A DNA stretch of 12,968 bases. It comes from JAEDES01 sp045649455 (GTDB lineage Bacteria > Bacillota_I > Bacilli_A > RF39 > UBA660). The stretch lies in contig JAZRPV010000017.1 of NCBI GenBank assembly GCA_045649455.1, positions 1 to 12,968 of the forward strand. Reading direction: 5' to 3'. Of this stretch, positions 6,799 to 12,968 are shown piece by piece; the stretch's first letter is position 1, and every line of letters starts with the position of its first letter. A program made the position numbers and the translations under genes. Under the pieces are notes generated by a model, which saw only the letters and a program-made list of their open reading frames with translations, made no database searches and was not told the origin of the DNA.

Positions 6799-8768
6799 TA
6801 CACATTTCCAATAATTTGTGGTCCACCAACTGGTGCAGGTGCTTGTTGTACTGGTGCCATTTGTGTAAGCATACTTGATGACACAGGTGCTGCACTTGCA
6901 ACAGCTGCTGTTGCAGATACAACTGGTGTATTAACCGCTCCTGTATCAACAACATTTTCTTTAACAGAACCATTTGCCACTATATTTTGAGAAGGTTCCT
7001 TATACCAAACGCTTTCTAAGTCAACGTTGTTACTTAATGGTCTAGGATCAGGTAAATCTATATACATTGAAATAGGAACTTTAAATGCATTACCAAATGC
7101 TATACAGTTACCAGGTTTCAAGTTCTTAAGTTGCAATACAACCTCTGAAGAAACATTAGGTACCATATCTTTAATATATCCTAAATCAAGTGGATGCAAT
7201 GTTCTTAAAATAACAAAGTTCGCACATTGAGAAATACATGTATCAGAAAGTTCACTCGGTCTTTGAGTAATTAATGCTAAGAACATACCATACTTACGAC
7301 CTTCTTTAGTAATACGTTCAAATATATTATATCCAAGTAAAGATTTATCTGTATCATTCTTTAAAACATATCTATGTGCTTCTTCAATAATTACATGGAA
7401 TGCTCTACTACCACGAGGTTTTAAAGTAGAAGCTTTTAAGAAGAACATTCTTGATAGAATCTTTGTAATAACTTTTGCCATACGATCATCAATATAGTTA
7501 ATATTAAAGTTAATTAATTGACACTTACCACCATTTTCTTTATTAGTAGTTAAATAATCAATATATTCATCTCTTGTAACATAATGTGGGAAATTGAAAT
7601 ATTCTTTATTTTCCCCACTGGCAAGAGTATGAAGTCTAACACTAACAACATTCGCATAATCGAATACTTTATCACTCTTTAAAATACCTTCACTAATTAA
7701 AGCAAATTCCATCGCTAATTCTAAATCATTTAAGTTATAAAATTTATTTAAATCACCTTCAGGAATTGCTTCTTCCTCATCCATAATATATCCACGTATA
7801 AATTCAACAACTAATTCCATTTCTTGCATCTTTCCAGATTTATCAACGAATAAACATTGTTTCAACGTACGAACATACCCAGGTTGAGCAATTTGACTAT
7901 TAAGACTTAAAGAAGAAGTATTAAACTTAGTTAAAACTCCGATTACTTGGTCTCTAATCTTAGTAGAATCATTTCCTGATAATAATATATCTTGTAAAGC
8001 TCTCGCTATAATATCATTTTTTCTTCTAACAACTGCTTCACTACTACCTGTTAAAATTGGAACTAATTTTAAAGTCTTCTCTAAAATTGGTAATTGTGTA
8101 GGAGTTGTTACATCTAATAATAATGCTAAATCATCAACATCTAATAACCATACTGGTATTCTTAATAATTCAGCTTCACCAAATTCTAAGTTAGTAGTAA
8201 ATACTTGATAATTTAAATTTGGATTTTCTTGATGTATTTTTCCAAATGCATTTGTATATTCACCATAAGCATCGAAGAAAAATAAATTTGAATTAACAGG
8301 AGGTGTTGGACTACTTGTATATAATTTTTGTAATATCGAAGCAACACTACAACTCTTACCAGCTCCAGAGTTACCTAATATTGCAAAGTGATTACTAAAG
8401 AAATCATTAATATTAACATTAATCTTATATCCAGGATAAATATTACTTGTACCAAAGTTAGTTTGACCAAACTTAGTTTCTTGATCACCTAATATAGTTG
8501 CTAATTCATCTATTTTAACTAATCTAACTTTAGACTTAAATGAAGGCTTAATAGCAGATCCAGGAGTAAAATATCCATTTTTTATTTCACCCAAAATATT
8601 CGCAACCATTTTTGTTTGCGTTACTTGTGCTACTTCTCCTACTACTCTATTATCACCATCTTCAAATACTACATGTAAACTAACTAAGTTAGGTTGATTT
8701 GTAATATCAATAGTTAGCTTGATAATAACGTTGTTGTCTATTATCTCTATAATATTCCCTAGCATCAC
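6798..8768 (-). CDS. HerA-like (DUF87) hexameric P-loop ATPase
   Basis: Motor ATPase of the HerA/FtsK superfamily; relatives translocate DNA or power partner nucleases. The 656 residues read in order: N-terminal HAS-barrel-like domain (about 3-85; GNIIEIIDNNVIIKL, VVGEVAQV); Walker A GNSGAGKS (132-139); a central insert (about 200-410); Walker B VIIEEAH (459-465); sensor ITQRPSELS (500-508); SQCANFVILRTLHP (513-526), whose Arg is a likely arginine finger. The tail after about 595 is Ala/Val/Pro/Gln-rich and probably disordered. The first codon drawn here is GTG; the adjacent ATG (8763-8765) is equally compatible with the AGAGGGTGA site. It is transcribed alone. No NurA nuclease, Sir2 or other effector lies beside it, so a DNA-processing role is inferred from the family only. 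Confidence 0.88.
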   Translation of the reverse strand: MMLGNIIEIIDNNVIIKLTIDITNQPNLVSLHVVFEDGDNRVVGEVAQVTQTKMVANILGEIKNGYFTPGSAIKPSFKSKVRLVKIDELATILGDQETKFGQTNFGTSNIYPGYKINVNINDFFSNHFAILGNSGAGKSCSVASILQKLYTSSPTPPVNSNLFFFDAYGEYTNAFGKIHQENPNLNYQVFTTNLEFGEAELLRIPVWLLDVDDLALLLDVTTPTQLPILEKTLKLVPILTGSSEAVVRRKNDIIARALQDILLSGNDSTKIRDQVIGVLTKFNTSSLSLNSQIAQPGYVRTLKQCLFVDKSGKMQEMELVVEFIRGYIMDEEEAIPEGDLNKFYNLNDLELAMEFALISEGILKSDKVFDYANVVSVRLHTLASGENKEYFNFPHYVTRDEYIDYLTTNKENGGKCQLINFNINYIDDRMAKVITKILSRMFFLKASTLKPRGSRAFHVIIEEAHRYVLKNDTDKSLLGYNIFERITKEGRKYGMFLALITQRPSELSDTCISQCANFVILRTLHPLDLGYIKDMVPNVSSEVVLQLKNLKPGNCIAFGNAFKVPISMYIDLPDPRPLSNNVDLESVWYKEPSQNIVANGSVKENVVDTGAVNTPVVSATAAVASAAPVSSSMLTQMAPVQQAPAPVGGPQIIGNV

Positions 8769-8789
8769 GATTCACCCTCTATCATAACA

Positions 8790-8798
8790 AGTATATCA
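8790..8798 (-). promoter_or_regulatory. Extended -10 promoter of the HerA-like gene
   Basis: TGA-TATACT on the minus strand, about 20 bases before the start codon, matches the -10 of the SipW-type gene's promoter at 6743-6751. The -35 region is only a T-rich run, so recognition probably relies on the extended -10. Confidence 0.5.
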
Positions 8799-8809
8799 AA
8801 AAACAAAAT

Positions 8810-8834
8810 AAAAAAAAAGTCCAAAAAGACTCTT
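8810..8834 (-). terminator. Terminator of the lipoprotein gene
   Basis: A 7-bp stem AAGAGTC / GACTTTT with one G-U pair and a 6-base loop is followed by a run of T, just past the stop codon. Confidence 0.8.
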
Positions 8835-8836
8835 TT

Positions 8837-9409
8837 TTATTCGTAAAATAATCCATGAAGTTTTTTTCTATCAATATCACTAATTTCTAATACTTTCCAC
8901 TCATTATCTTCTTTTTCTAATTCAAAAATCAAAGTATATTTAATCTTATCAGAAACATTTTTCATTTGCTCAATTTTATAATCAATATACTTAGAAGATG
9001 CTTCAATAATATTACCATCTTCTCTATCAACATTTTCTTCATGACTTACTTCTTCAAACATATCTCTATTTTCATTATAATATTCTTCACTTTTTCTTAT
9101 AGAAGATGCATAATCAAATACTTCAATCTCTACATCTACAGTTGCTCTATCTTCATCAATTTCTTCATTAACAATTTTATAATTTAAATTTTGATATTGT
9201 CTTTCCATTAAAGTTTTATATTCCTTCTTTTGTTCATCAGACATATCAGAATCTTCTGAAACAACTTTATCTAATTGAGCTAAAACTTCACTATCCATCT
9301 TTTGATATTTACTAAGAAATTTTTCAACTGCCCCAGTTGGACTCATATCATTACCACAACCAGTTAATAAAAATAAAGATAATAAACTAATAATAAAAAT
9401 CTTTTTCAT
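8837..9409 (-). CDS. Predicted lipoprotein of unknown function
   Basis: A 190-residue precursor. The signal peptide MKKIFIISLLSLFLL ends in the lipobox LTGC (15-18), so Cys18 would be lipidated and the protein held on the outer face of the membrane. The mature part starts with SPTGAVEKFLSKYQ, a helix typical of small NTF2-like or DUF4878-style lipoproteins. It then has beta segments (NYKIVNEEIDEDRATVDVEIEVF; IKYTLIFELEKEDNEWKVLEISD) ending in the strand-turn-strand pattern common in that fold. It is strongly acidic, with a charged helical middle section. The ATG has a GGGAGGA ribosome binding site. A lone TATAAT (9449-9454) between it and asnS could serve as the -10, but no -35 is evident. 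The lipobox is certain; the fold is a guess from pattern and the partner or substrate is unknown. Confidence 0.87.
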   Translation of the reverse strand: MKKIFIISLLSLFLLTGCGNDMSPTGAVEKFLSKYQKMDSEVLAQLDKVVSEDSDMSDEQKKEYKTLMERQYQNLNYKIVNEEIDEDRATVDVEIEVFDYASSIRKSEEYYNENRDMFEEVSHEENVDREDGNIIEASSKYIDYKIEQMKNVSDKIKYTLIFELEKEDNEWKVLEISDIDRKKLHGLFYE

Positions 9410-9455
9410 AAAATCCTCCCACTAATATAATGTTCAAAATAAAAAAAAATTATAC

Positions 9456-9478
9456 AAAAAAAGAGACATAAGTCTCTT
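9456..9478 (-). terminator. Terminator of the rluD-like/asnS unit
   Basis: A perfect 7-bp stem AAGAGAC / GTCTCTT with a 4-base loop is followed by five T; it begins at the asnS stop codon. Confidence 0.88.
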
Positions 9479-10856
9479 AAAATTCACAATTACCTGGTGT
9501 TCTTGGGAATGGAATAACATCTCTAATGTTTTCTACTCCTGTTAGATAAATTAATAATCTTTCAAATCCCATACCAAATCCAGAATGAACACATCCTCCA
9601 TACTTACGTAAATTTAAGTACCAATCAAGTCCTTCAATTTCCATTCCTAATTCTTTCATACGATTTACTAATTTATCATAATCTTCTTCTCTTTGAGAAC
9701 CACCCATTAATTCTCCTGCTCCTGGAACTTCTAAGTCAACAGCAGCAACTGTCTTACCATCAGCATTTTGTTTCATATAGAATGCTTTAATATCTTTAGG
9801 CCAATTCTTAATAAATACTGGTCCATTAAAATATTCAGTAATATATTTTTCATGTTCTTTAGCAATATCTTCTCCATATTCTGGAGTAAATTCCCATTTA
9901 ACTGGAGCTTCTTTTAATATTTTAATAACTTCTTCATGATCAATTCTAACAAATTCAGAATTAACTAATTTATTAAGTTTTTCTTTTAATCCTTTTTCAA
10001 CAAAACTATCAAAGAAATCCATTTCTTCACTACAATTATCTAATACATATTTAACTACATATTTAAGCATTTCTTCCATAACATTCATATCACCTTCTAA
10101 ATCAGTGAATGCCATTTCAGGTTCAATCATCCAAAACTCATTAGCATGAGTCTTAGTATTAGAATTTTCAGCTCTAAAAGTTGGACCAAATGTATAAGTT
10201 TTCTTATAAGACATAGCAAATGTTTCAGCTTGTAATTGTCCACTTACAGTAAGTGCCGCTGGTTTACCAAAGAAATCTTTACTATAATCAACTTTTCCAG
10301 CTTTAGCTACTCTATCTAAATCAAGTGTTGTAACTTGGAACATTTCTCCTGCACCTTCACAATCACTTGCAGTAATAAGTGGTGCATGGAAATACACATA
10401 CTTTCTATCTTGGAAATATTTATGTATTGCATAAGCAGCAACACTTCTAACTCTAAATACTGCACTAAATAAATTAGTTCTAGGTCTTAAATAAGCTTGT
10501 TCTCTTAAAAATTCTCTAGTATGTCTTTTAGGTTGAATTGGATATTCATCAGGACAATCTCCAAGTAATTTAATTGAAACAACTTGCACTTCAAAATCTT
10601 GTCCTTTAGCAGGTGATTCAATAATCTTCCCTACTACTTCTATCGCAGATCCAATCTTTATTTTTTGAATATCATCAAAGTCACTTAATTTATTATCATA
10701 AACAACTTGAACACTCTTAAAGAAAGTTCCATCATTAAAATCAATAAAACCAAATTCTTTTTGTTTACGATGATTTCTAACCCATCCTTGTAAAGTAACT
10801 TCTTTATTCATATAATCTTTTAAATTATCATATAAATCTCTAACATCTATAACCAT
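9477..10856 (-). CDS. asnS: Asparaginyl-tRNA synthetase
   Basis: Class IIb synthetase that charges tRNA-Asn with asparagine in the cytosol; 459 residues, normal for bacterial AsnRS. The N-terminal OB-fold anticodon-binding domain (about 18-100) contains VTLQGWVRNHRKQKEFGFI. The catalytic domain shows motif 2 with FGPTFRAENSNTKTHANEFW (223-242) and motif 3 GFGMGFERLLIYL (426-438), with the asparagine-type ending RTPGNCEF. EFWMIEPEMAF and the NSNTKTHANEF insert favour AsnRS over AspRS. The ATG follows AGGAGGA. The gene starts 13 bases after the pseudouridine synthase stop codon and shares its promoter. No T-box lies in front of asnS, unlike ileS in this window, so regulation by uncharged tRNA is not apparent. 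Confidence 0.97.
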   Translation of the reverse strand: MVIDVRDLYDNLKDYMNKEVTLQGWVRNHRKQKEFGFIDFNDGTFFKSVQVVYDNKLSDFDDIQKIKIGSAIEVVGKIIESPAKGQDFEVQVVSIKLLGDCPDEYPIQPKRHTREFLREQAYLRPRTNLFSAVFRVRSVAAYAIHKYFQDRKYVYFHAPLITASDCEGAGEMFQVTTLDLDRVAKAGKVDYSKDFFGKPAALTVSGQLQAETFAMSYKKTYTFGPTFRAENSNTKTHANEFWMIEPEMAFTDLEGDMNVMEEMLKYVVKYVLDNCSEEMDFFDSFVEKGLKEKLNKLVNSEFVRIDHEEVIKILKEAPVKWEFTPEYGEDIAKEHEKYITEYFNGPVFIKNWPKDIKAFYMKQNADGKTVAAVDLEVPGAGELMGGSQREEDYDKLVNRMKELGMEIEGLDWYLNLRKYGGCVHSGFGMGFERLLIYLTGVENIRDVIPFPRTPGNCEF

Positions 10857-10869
10857 AAATCCTCCTATA

Positions 10870-11715
10870 TTAATTCATAATCTTTTTAAATTCTTGTGGA
10901 TTAGCAGTCTCAAATAAAATATCTTTCTTAATTACAGGATAATACATCTTTAATCTATTAGCATGTAAATAAAGTCTTGCTCCATTATCTCTAATACCAT
11001 ATTTCTTATCTCCAACAATTGGATGTTTTAAAGATTGGAAACAAACTCTTATTTGATTCTTTCTACCAGTTTCTAATAATACACTAACTAATGAATAATC
11101 TTCATTTTCTTTAATTACTTTATAGTTAGTAATTGCTTCTTTCCCTTCACCTTTCTTAGCAACATAAACTAAATTAGTTTTAGTCTCACCAAGATTTTGA
11201 ACAACTCTATCTTCTTTCTTTTTAAGTTGTCCGTGAACTACTGCAGCATATTCTCTTAAGGTAACATATTCATTCCAATTTTCTTGTAATTGATTTTTAG
11301 TCTTCTCATCTTTAGCAAGTACAACAATACCACTAGTATCTTTATCTAATCTATGTACAATAAATACTCTAGCAGTTTTATCTTTACTAACTAAATATTC
11401 TCTTACAATATGATATAATGTTCTATCTTTTTCTTTTTCAGTTGCAATTGTAAGTAATCCACTTGGTTTATTAACAACAATAATATGATCATCTTCAAAT
11501 AAAACTTCAAAAGGTAAAGTCTTCTTATTCTTACTATCTGTATCAATTGTAATATTCATACCTGGAACTAATTTATAATTATATTTAGTTGTTCTATTAT
11601 TATTAACATAAATAGATCCATGAGTTAAATATTGTTTTATTCTTTTCTTAGGCATATCTAAATTTTCTTCTAGGTACTTTAATAATTCCCCTTCAGTTTT
11701 TACTATTAATTTCAT
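10870..11715 (-). CDS. RluD/RluA-family pseudouridine synthase
   Basis: Converts uridine to pseudouridine in rRNA or tRNA. From the chosen start the protein has 281 residues: an S4-like RNA-binding domain (about 1-58; KKRIKQYLTHGSIYVNN), then the catalytic domain with NKPSGLLTI (82-90), the active-site motif HRLDKDTSGIVVLAK (121-135, catalytic Asp124) and LETGRKNQIRV (215-225). All core motifs are intact. The frame is open upstream to 11769, but the ATG at 11713-11715 is preferred: it has AGGAGGGG five bases ahead, the S4 domain begins there, and the promoter -35 and -10 boxes fall inside the alternative extension. It is the first gene of a unit with asnS. The exact target uridine cannot be read from sequence; RluA, RluC, RluD and YtzG-like specificities are not separable by eye. 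Confidence 0.92.
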   Translation of the reverse strand: MKLIVKTEGELLKYLEENLDMPKKRIKQYLTHGSIYVNNNRTTKYNYKLVPGMNITIDTDSKNKKTLPFEVLFEDDHIIVVNKPSGLLTIATEKEKDRTLYHIVREYLVSKDKTARVFIVHRLDKDTSGIVVLAKDEKTKNQLQENWNEYVTLREYAAVVHGQLKKKEDRVVQNLGETKTNLVYVAKKGEGKEAITNYKVIKENEDYSLVSVLLETGRKNQIRVCFQSLKHPIVGDKKYGIRDNGARLYLHANRLKMYYPVIKKDILFETANPQEFKKIMN

Positions 11716-11720
11716 AAGCC

Positions 11721-11726
11721 CCTCCT
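11721..11726 (-). promoter_or_regulatory. Ribosome binding site deciding the pseudouridine synthase start
   Basis: Minus-strand AGGAGG lies five bases (GGCTT) before the ATG at 11713-11715. The upstream ATG at 11769 would precede the transcription start. Confidence 0.85.
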
Positions 11727-11736
11727 CACTACACAT

Positions 11737-11765
11737 ATTATAATACAAAGATATTCTCATATCAA
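11737..11765 (-). promoter_or_regulatory. Promoter of the pseudouridine synthase-asnS unit
   Basis: The -35 TTGATA (11760-11765), an exact 17-base spacer and the consensus -10 TATAAT (11737-11742) form the best-matching promoter in the window. Transcription would begin near 11730. Confidence 0.85.
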
Positions 11766-11767
11766 AC

Positions 11768-11798
11768 AAAAAATAGTACTAGTTTAACTAATACTATT
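11768..11798 (-). terminator. Terminator of the HAD-like/arylsulfotransferase-N unit
   Basis: An 11-bp stem AATAGTATTAG / CTAGTACTATT with one G-U pair and a 5-base loop is followed by a T-run. Confidence 0.9.
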
Positions 11799-11838
11799 AA
11801 AATTTATCTTAAATCAAAAGATAATATCCATCCCAAAC

Positions 11839-12354
11839 TTAACTATTAGCATTTATATCAGTAGCATCAAAAAATATAGTTGAACTAAATTTATTCCCAT
11901 CTTTTGAAACACCAACTAAATCTATAACATTTCTACTACCAGGAATTATCCTAATAATATAAGCATGACTTTTATTATAATTATCAAATTTATCTTTATA
12001 AGAATTATCACTAGTAGTAACTTCATAACTTATTTTTAATTCTTCTTTTGTATTAAAATAAACTCCAATACTTAAATTATCTTCATCATATGGATTATAT
12101 ATAACTAAAGGATAATTTAAAGTATAAGAATTATCTAATATTTCATTAATCTTATTATCAATAACATTTCTATATTCAACTTCACTACTATCAATTCTCT
12201 TATCTTTATAAATACTATATATACTCTCTCCATATGAATTATTATGTGTAATTAAAACGTGATCATATATAAAATTACTATTATTAGTATTAAAGAAAAA
12301 ATAACCTATAAGTATTAGTAATAGAACAATACCTATATAAATAACTTTCTTCAT
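11839..12354 (-). CDS. Membrane-anchored protein resembling only the N-terminal domain of an arylsulfotransferase
   Basis: A 171-residue protein. Residues 4-21 form one hydrophobic segment without a lipobox, so an N-terminal membrane anchor is likely. A hydrophilic stretch follows (about 23-75). Residues 77-160 then run YTLNYPLVIYNPYDEDNLS, VYFNTKEELKISYEVTT, SHAYIIRIIPGSRNVIDLVG, the order and style of the beta-sandwich N-terminal domain of bacterial aryl-sulfate sulfotransferases. In those enzymes (about 500-600 residues) a catalytic beta-propeller follows. Here a TAA stop ends the frame and no propeller sequence is present before the terminator. It could be an independent binding domain or a decayed enzyme. 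The start has an AGAGGTGAT ribosome binding site. The gene lies 24 bases after the HAD-like gene, probably in one transcript. Family assignment is from memory of the motif pattern and is moderately sure. Confidence 0.7.
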   Translation of the reverse strand: MKKVIYIGIVLLLILIGYFFFNTNNSNFIYDHVLITHNNSYGESIYSIYKDKRIDSSEVEYRNVIDNKINEILDNSYTLNYPLVIYNPYDEDNLSIGVYFNTKEELKISYEVTTSDNSYKDKFDNYNKSHAYIIRIIPGSRNVIDLVGVSKDGNKFSSTIFFDATDINANS

Positions 12355-12378
12355 CCTATCACCTCTACTTATAAGTTA

Positions 12379-12968
12379 TTATAAATATTTTTTTAAAACC
12401 TCTTGAACACCTTTTTCTTCATTAGAACCAACTACTTCATTACATATCTTTTTAACTTCATTACAGCCATTCCCAATCGCAATACTTTTACCCACCTTTT
12501 CAAGTACACAAGTATCACTCAAAGAACACCCGATTCCAATGATATCTTTCATCTTTATATTAAGTAGATTACTTATCTTTTTTAATCCAACAAGTTTATT
12601 TACAACTTTACTATATATTTCTATAAAGAATAAATTATCTTTCTCAACCACTCTAGTATTAACTAAAATTTCTTGGTTATTAATAGTATTAAGTATATTA
12701 GAAACTTCTTTTTTATTTTTACATATAATTTCTATCTTATAAACATTATCTTTATTATTTAATAAATACTTATTAAAATCTTCTTCTAAAACCTCTATCC
12801 CACTATTAATATAATCTAAATATAAAACATAATCAGGATTTAAATAAGCCTCATTCTCTTTCTTATTACGTTCAGTTAAAATAATATCCCCAGTTTCTTC
12901 ATACACTTCCCTAATATAATTAAGAGCATAAGAAGACAAATAAGAATAATCATCTCCCTTTAAAACCC
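12379..12968 (-). CDS. HAD-superfamily (Cof-type) phosphatase-like protein, 5'-truncated by window edge, with altered motif IV
   Basis: The reading frame is open to the last base: ahead of the TTG at 12937-12939 it continues VLKGDDYSYL without a stop, so that TTG is internal and the true start lies outside. Residue numbers here count from that TTG. DIILTERN (18-25) fits motif II of HAD hydrolases, where the Thr contacts phosphate. A cap-like middle section follows (about 35-110). Then come motif III Lys in NKLVGLKKI and motif IV with flanks typical of Cof-type phosphatases: IGIGCSLSDTCVLEKVG, then SIAIGNG and a final GSNEEKGVQEVLKKYL. The family norm is GDxxND; here it is GCSLSD, so the first metal-binding Asp is Cys (C138) while the last Asp (142) remains. 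The nucleophile motif DxD would lie just beyond the window. Substrate unknown. Confidence 0.8.
   Translation of the reverse strand, partial: VLKGDDYSYLSSYALNYIREVYEETGDIILTERNKKENEAYLNPDYVLYLDYINSGIEVLEEDFNKYLLNNKDNVYKIEIICKNKKEVSNILNTINNQEILVNTRVVEKDNLFFIEIYSKVVNKLVGLKKISNLLNIKMKDIIGIGCSLSDTCVLEKVGKSIAIGNGCNEVKKICNEVVGSNEEKGVQEVLKKYL

Noticed and set aside
6764..6973. Minus-strand 69-codon ORF, Leu/Gln/His-rich
   Set aside because: It is a frame-shifted shadow of the low-complexity 3' end of the HerA-like gene and runs through that gene's terminator.
7027..7230. Plus-strand ORF of 67 codons
   Set aside because: It lies wholly within the well-supported HerA-like gene on the opposite strand.
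6798..8768. HerA-based antiphage defence system
   Set aside because: No Sir2, nuclease or other defence gene is adjacent; the neighbours are a surface protein and a lipoprotein, each with its own terminator.
8966..9187. Plus-strand ORF of 73 codons
   Set aside because: It is antisense to the lipoprotein gene; its Ile/Phe-rich translation is a by-product of AT-rich sequence and no start signals are seen.
11716..11769. 18-residue N-terminal extension of the pseudouridine synthase
   Set aside because: It overlaps the consensus promoter; the downstream ATG has an AGGAGG site and begins the S4-like domain.
12539..12742. Plus-strand ORF of 67 codons
   Set aside because: It is antisense to the HAD-like gene and has no ribosome binding site.
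12379..12939. Complete 186-residue HAD-like protein starting at the TTG at 12939
   Set aside because: The frame continues upstream to the window edge without a stop and the motif I region is missing, so the gene is 5'-truncated by the window rather than starting here.
1..12968. CRISPR arrays, insertion sequences, tRNA or rRNA genes, attachment sites
   Set aside because: Reading both strands showed no regularly spaced repeats, transposase-like ORFs, tRNA cloverleaf ends or rRNA-like sequence.

Overview
The window is a gene-dense, very AT-rich stretch in which every recognisable gene lies on the minus strand, so the text below runs from high to low coordinates. Low GC, strong GGAGG-type ribosome binding sites, U-tailed hairpin terminators, a T-box leader and a sepF-divIVA-ileS gene order all point to a low-GC Bacillota. 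The precursors with SipW-type signal peptides suggest an uncultured gut-type Bacilli/Erysipelotrichia-like lineage, but this placement is inference. The long reading frames contain no internal TGA and divIVA ends in TGA, so the standard bacterial code fits better than the Mycoplasma code.

Layout. (1) 12968-11768: a 5'-truncated HAD-type phosphatase-like gene, then a membrane-anchored protein that looks like only the N-terminal domain of an arylsulfotransferase; the unit ends at a strong terminator. (2) 11765-9456: a consensus promoter drives an RluD-family pseudouridine synthase and asparaginyl-tRNA synthetase (asnS), which ends at a terminator. (3) 9409-8810: a small lipoprotein with its own terminator. 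(4) 8798-6775: a HerA-like hexameric ATPase with its own promoter and terminator. (5) 6771-5395: a membrane/surface protein with a SipW-type signal peptide and two C-terminal beta-rich repeats. (6) 5388-4146: sepF, divIVA and an 84-residue secreted-type ORF in one unit. (7) 4136-717: a promoter, an isoleucine T-box leader and a 1031-residue isoleucyl-tRNA synthetase of the IleRS2 type. (8) 668-1: a second SipW-type precursor, a paralogue of the one in (5), running off the window.

The genes are mainly housekeeping: translation (ileS, asnS, rRNA or tRNA pseudouridylation) and division-site or pole organisation (sepF, divIVA). They are interleaved with cell-surface proteins. The most notable points are these: IleRS carries a swapped GLHH signature in place of HxGH, a change linked to mupirocin hyper-resistance in another IleRS2. 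The two SipW-type paralogues flank the division/ileS block. The arylsulfotransferase-like N-terminal domain stands alone, with a tantalising in-frame continuation after its stop codon. The HAD protein has Cys where the motif IV metal-binding Asp is expected. The HerA ATPase has no nuclease or Sir2 partner in view. I see no CRISPR array, IS element, tRNA, rRNA, phage gene or convincing new multi-gene system here.
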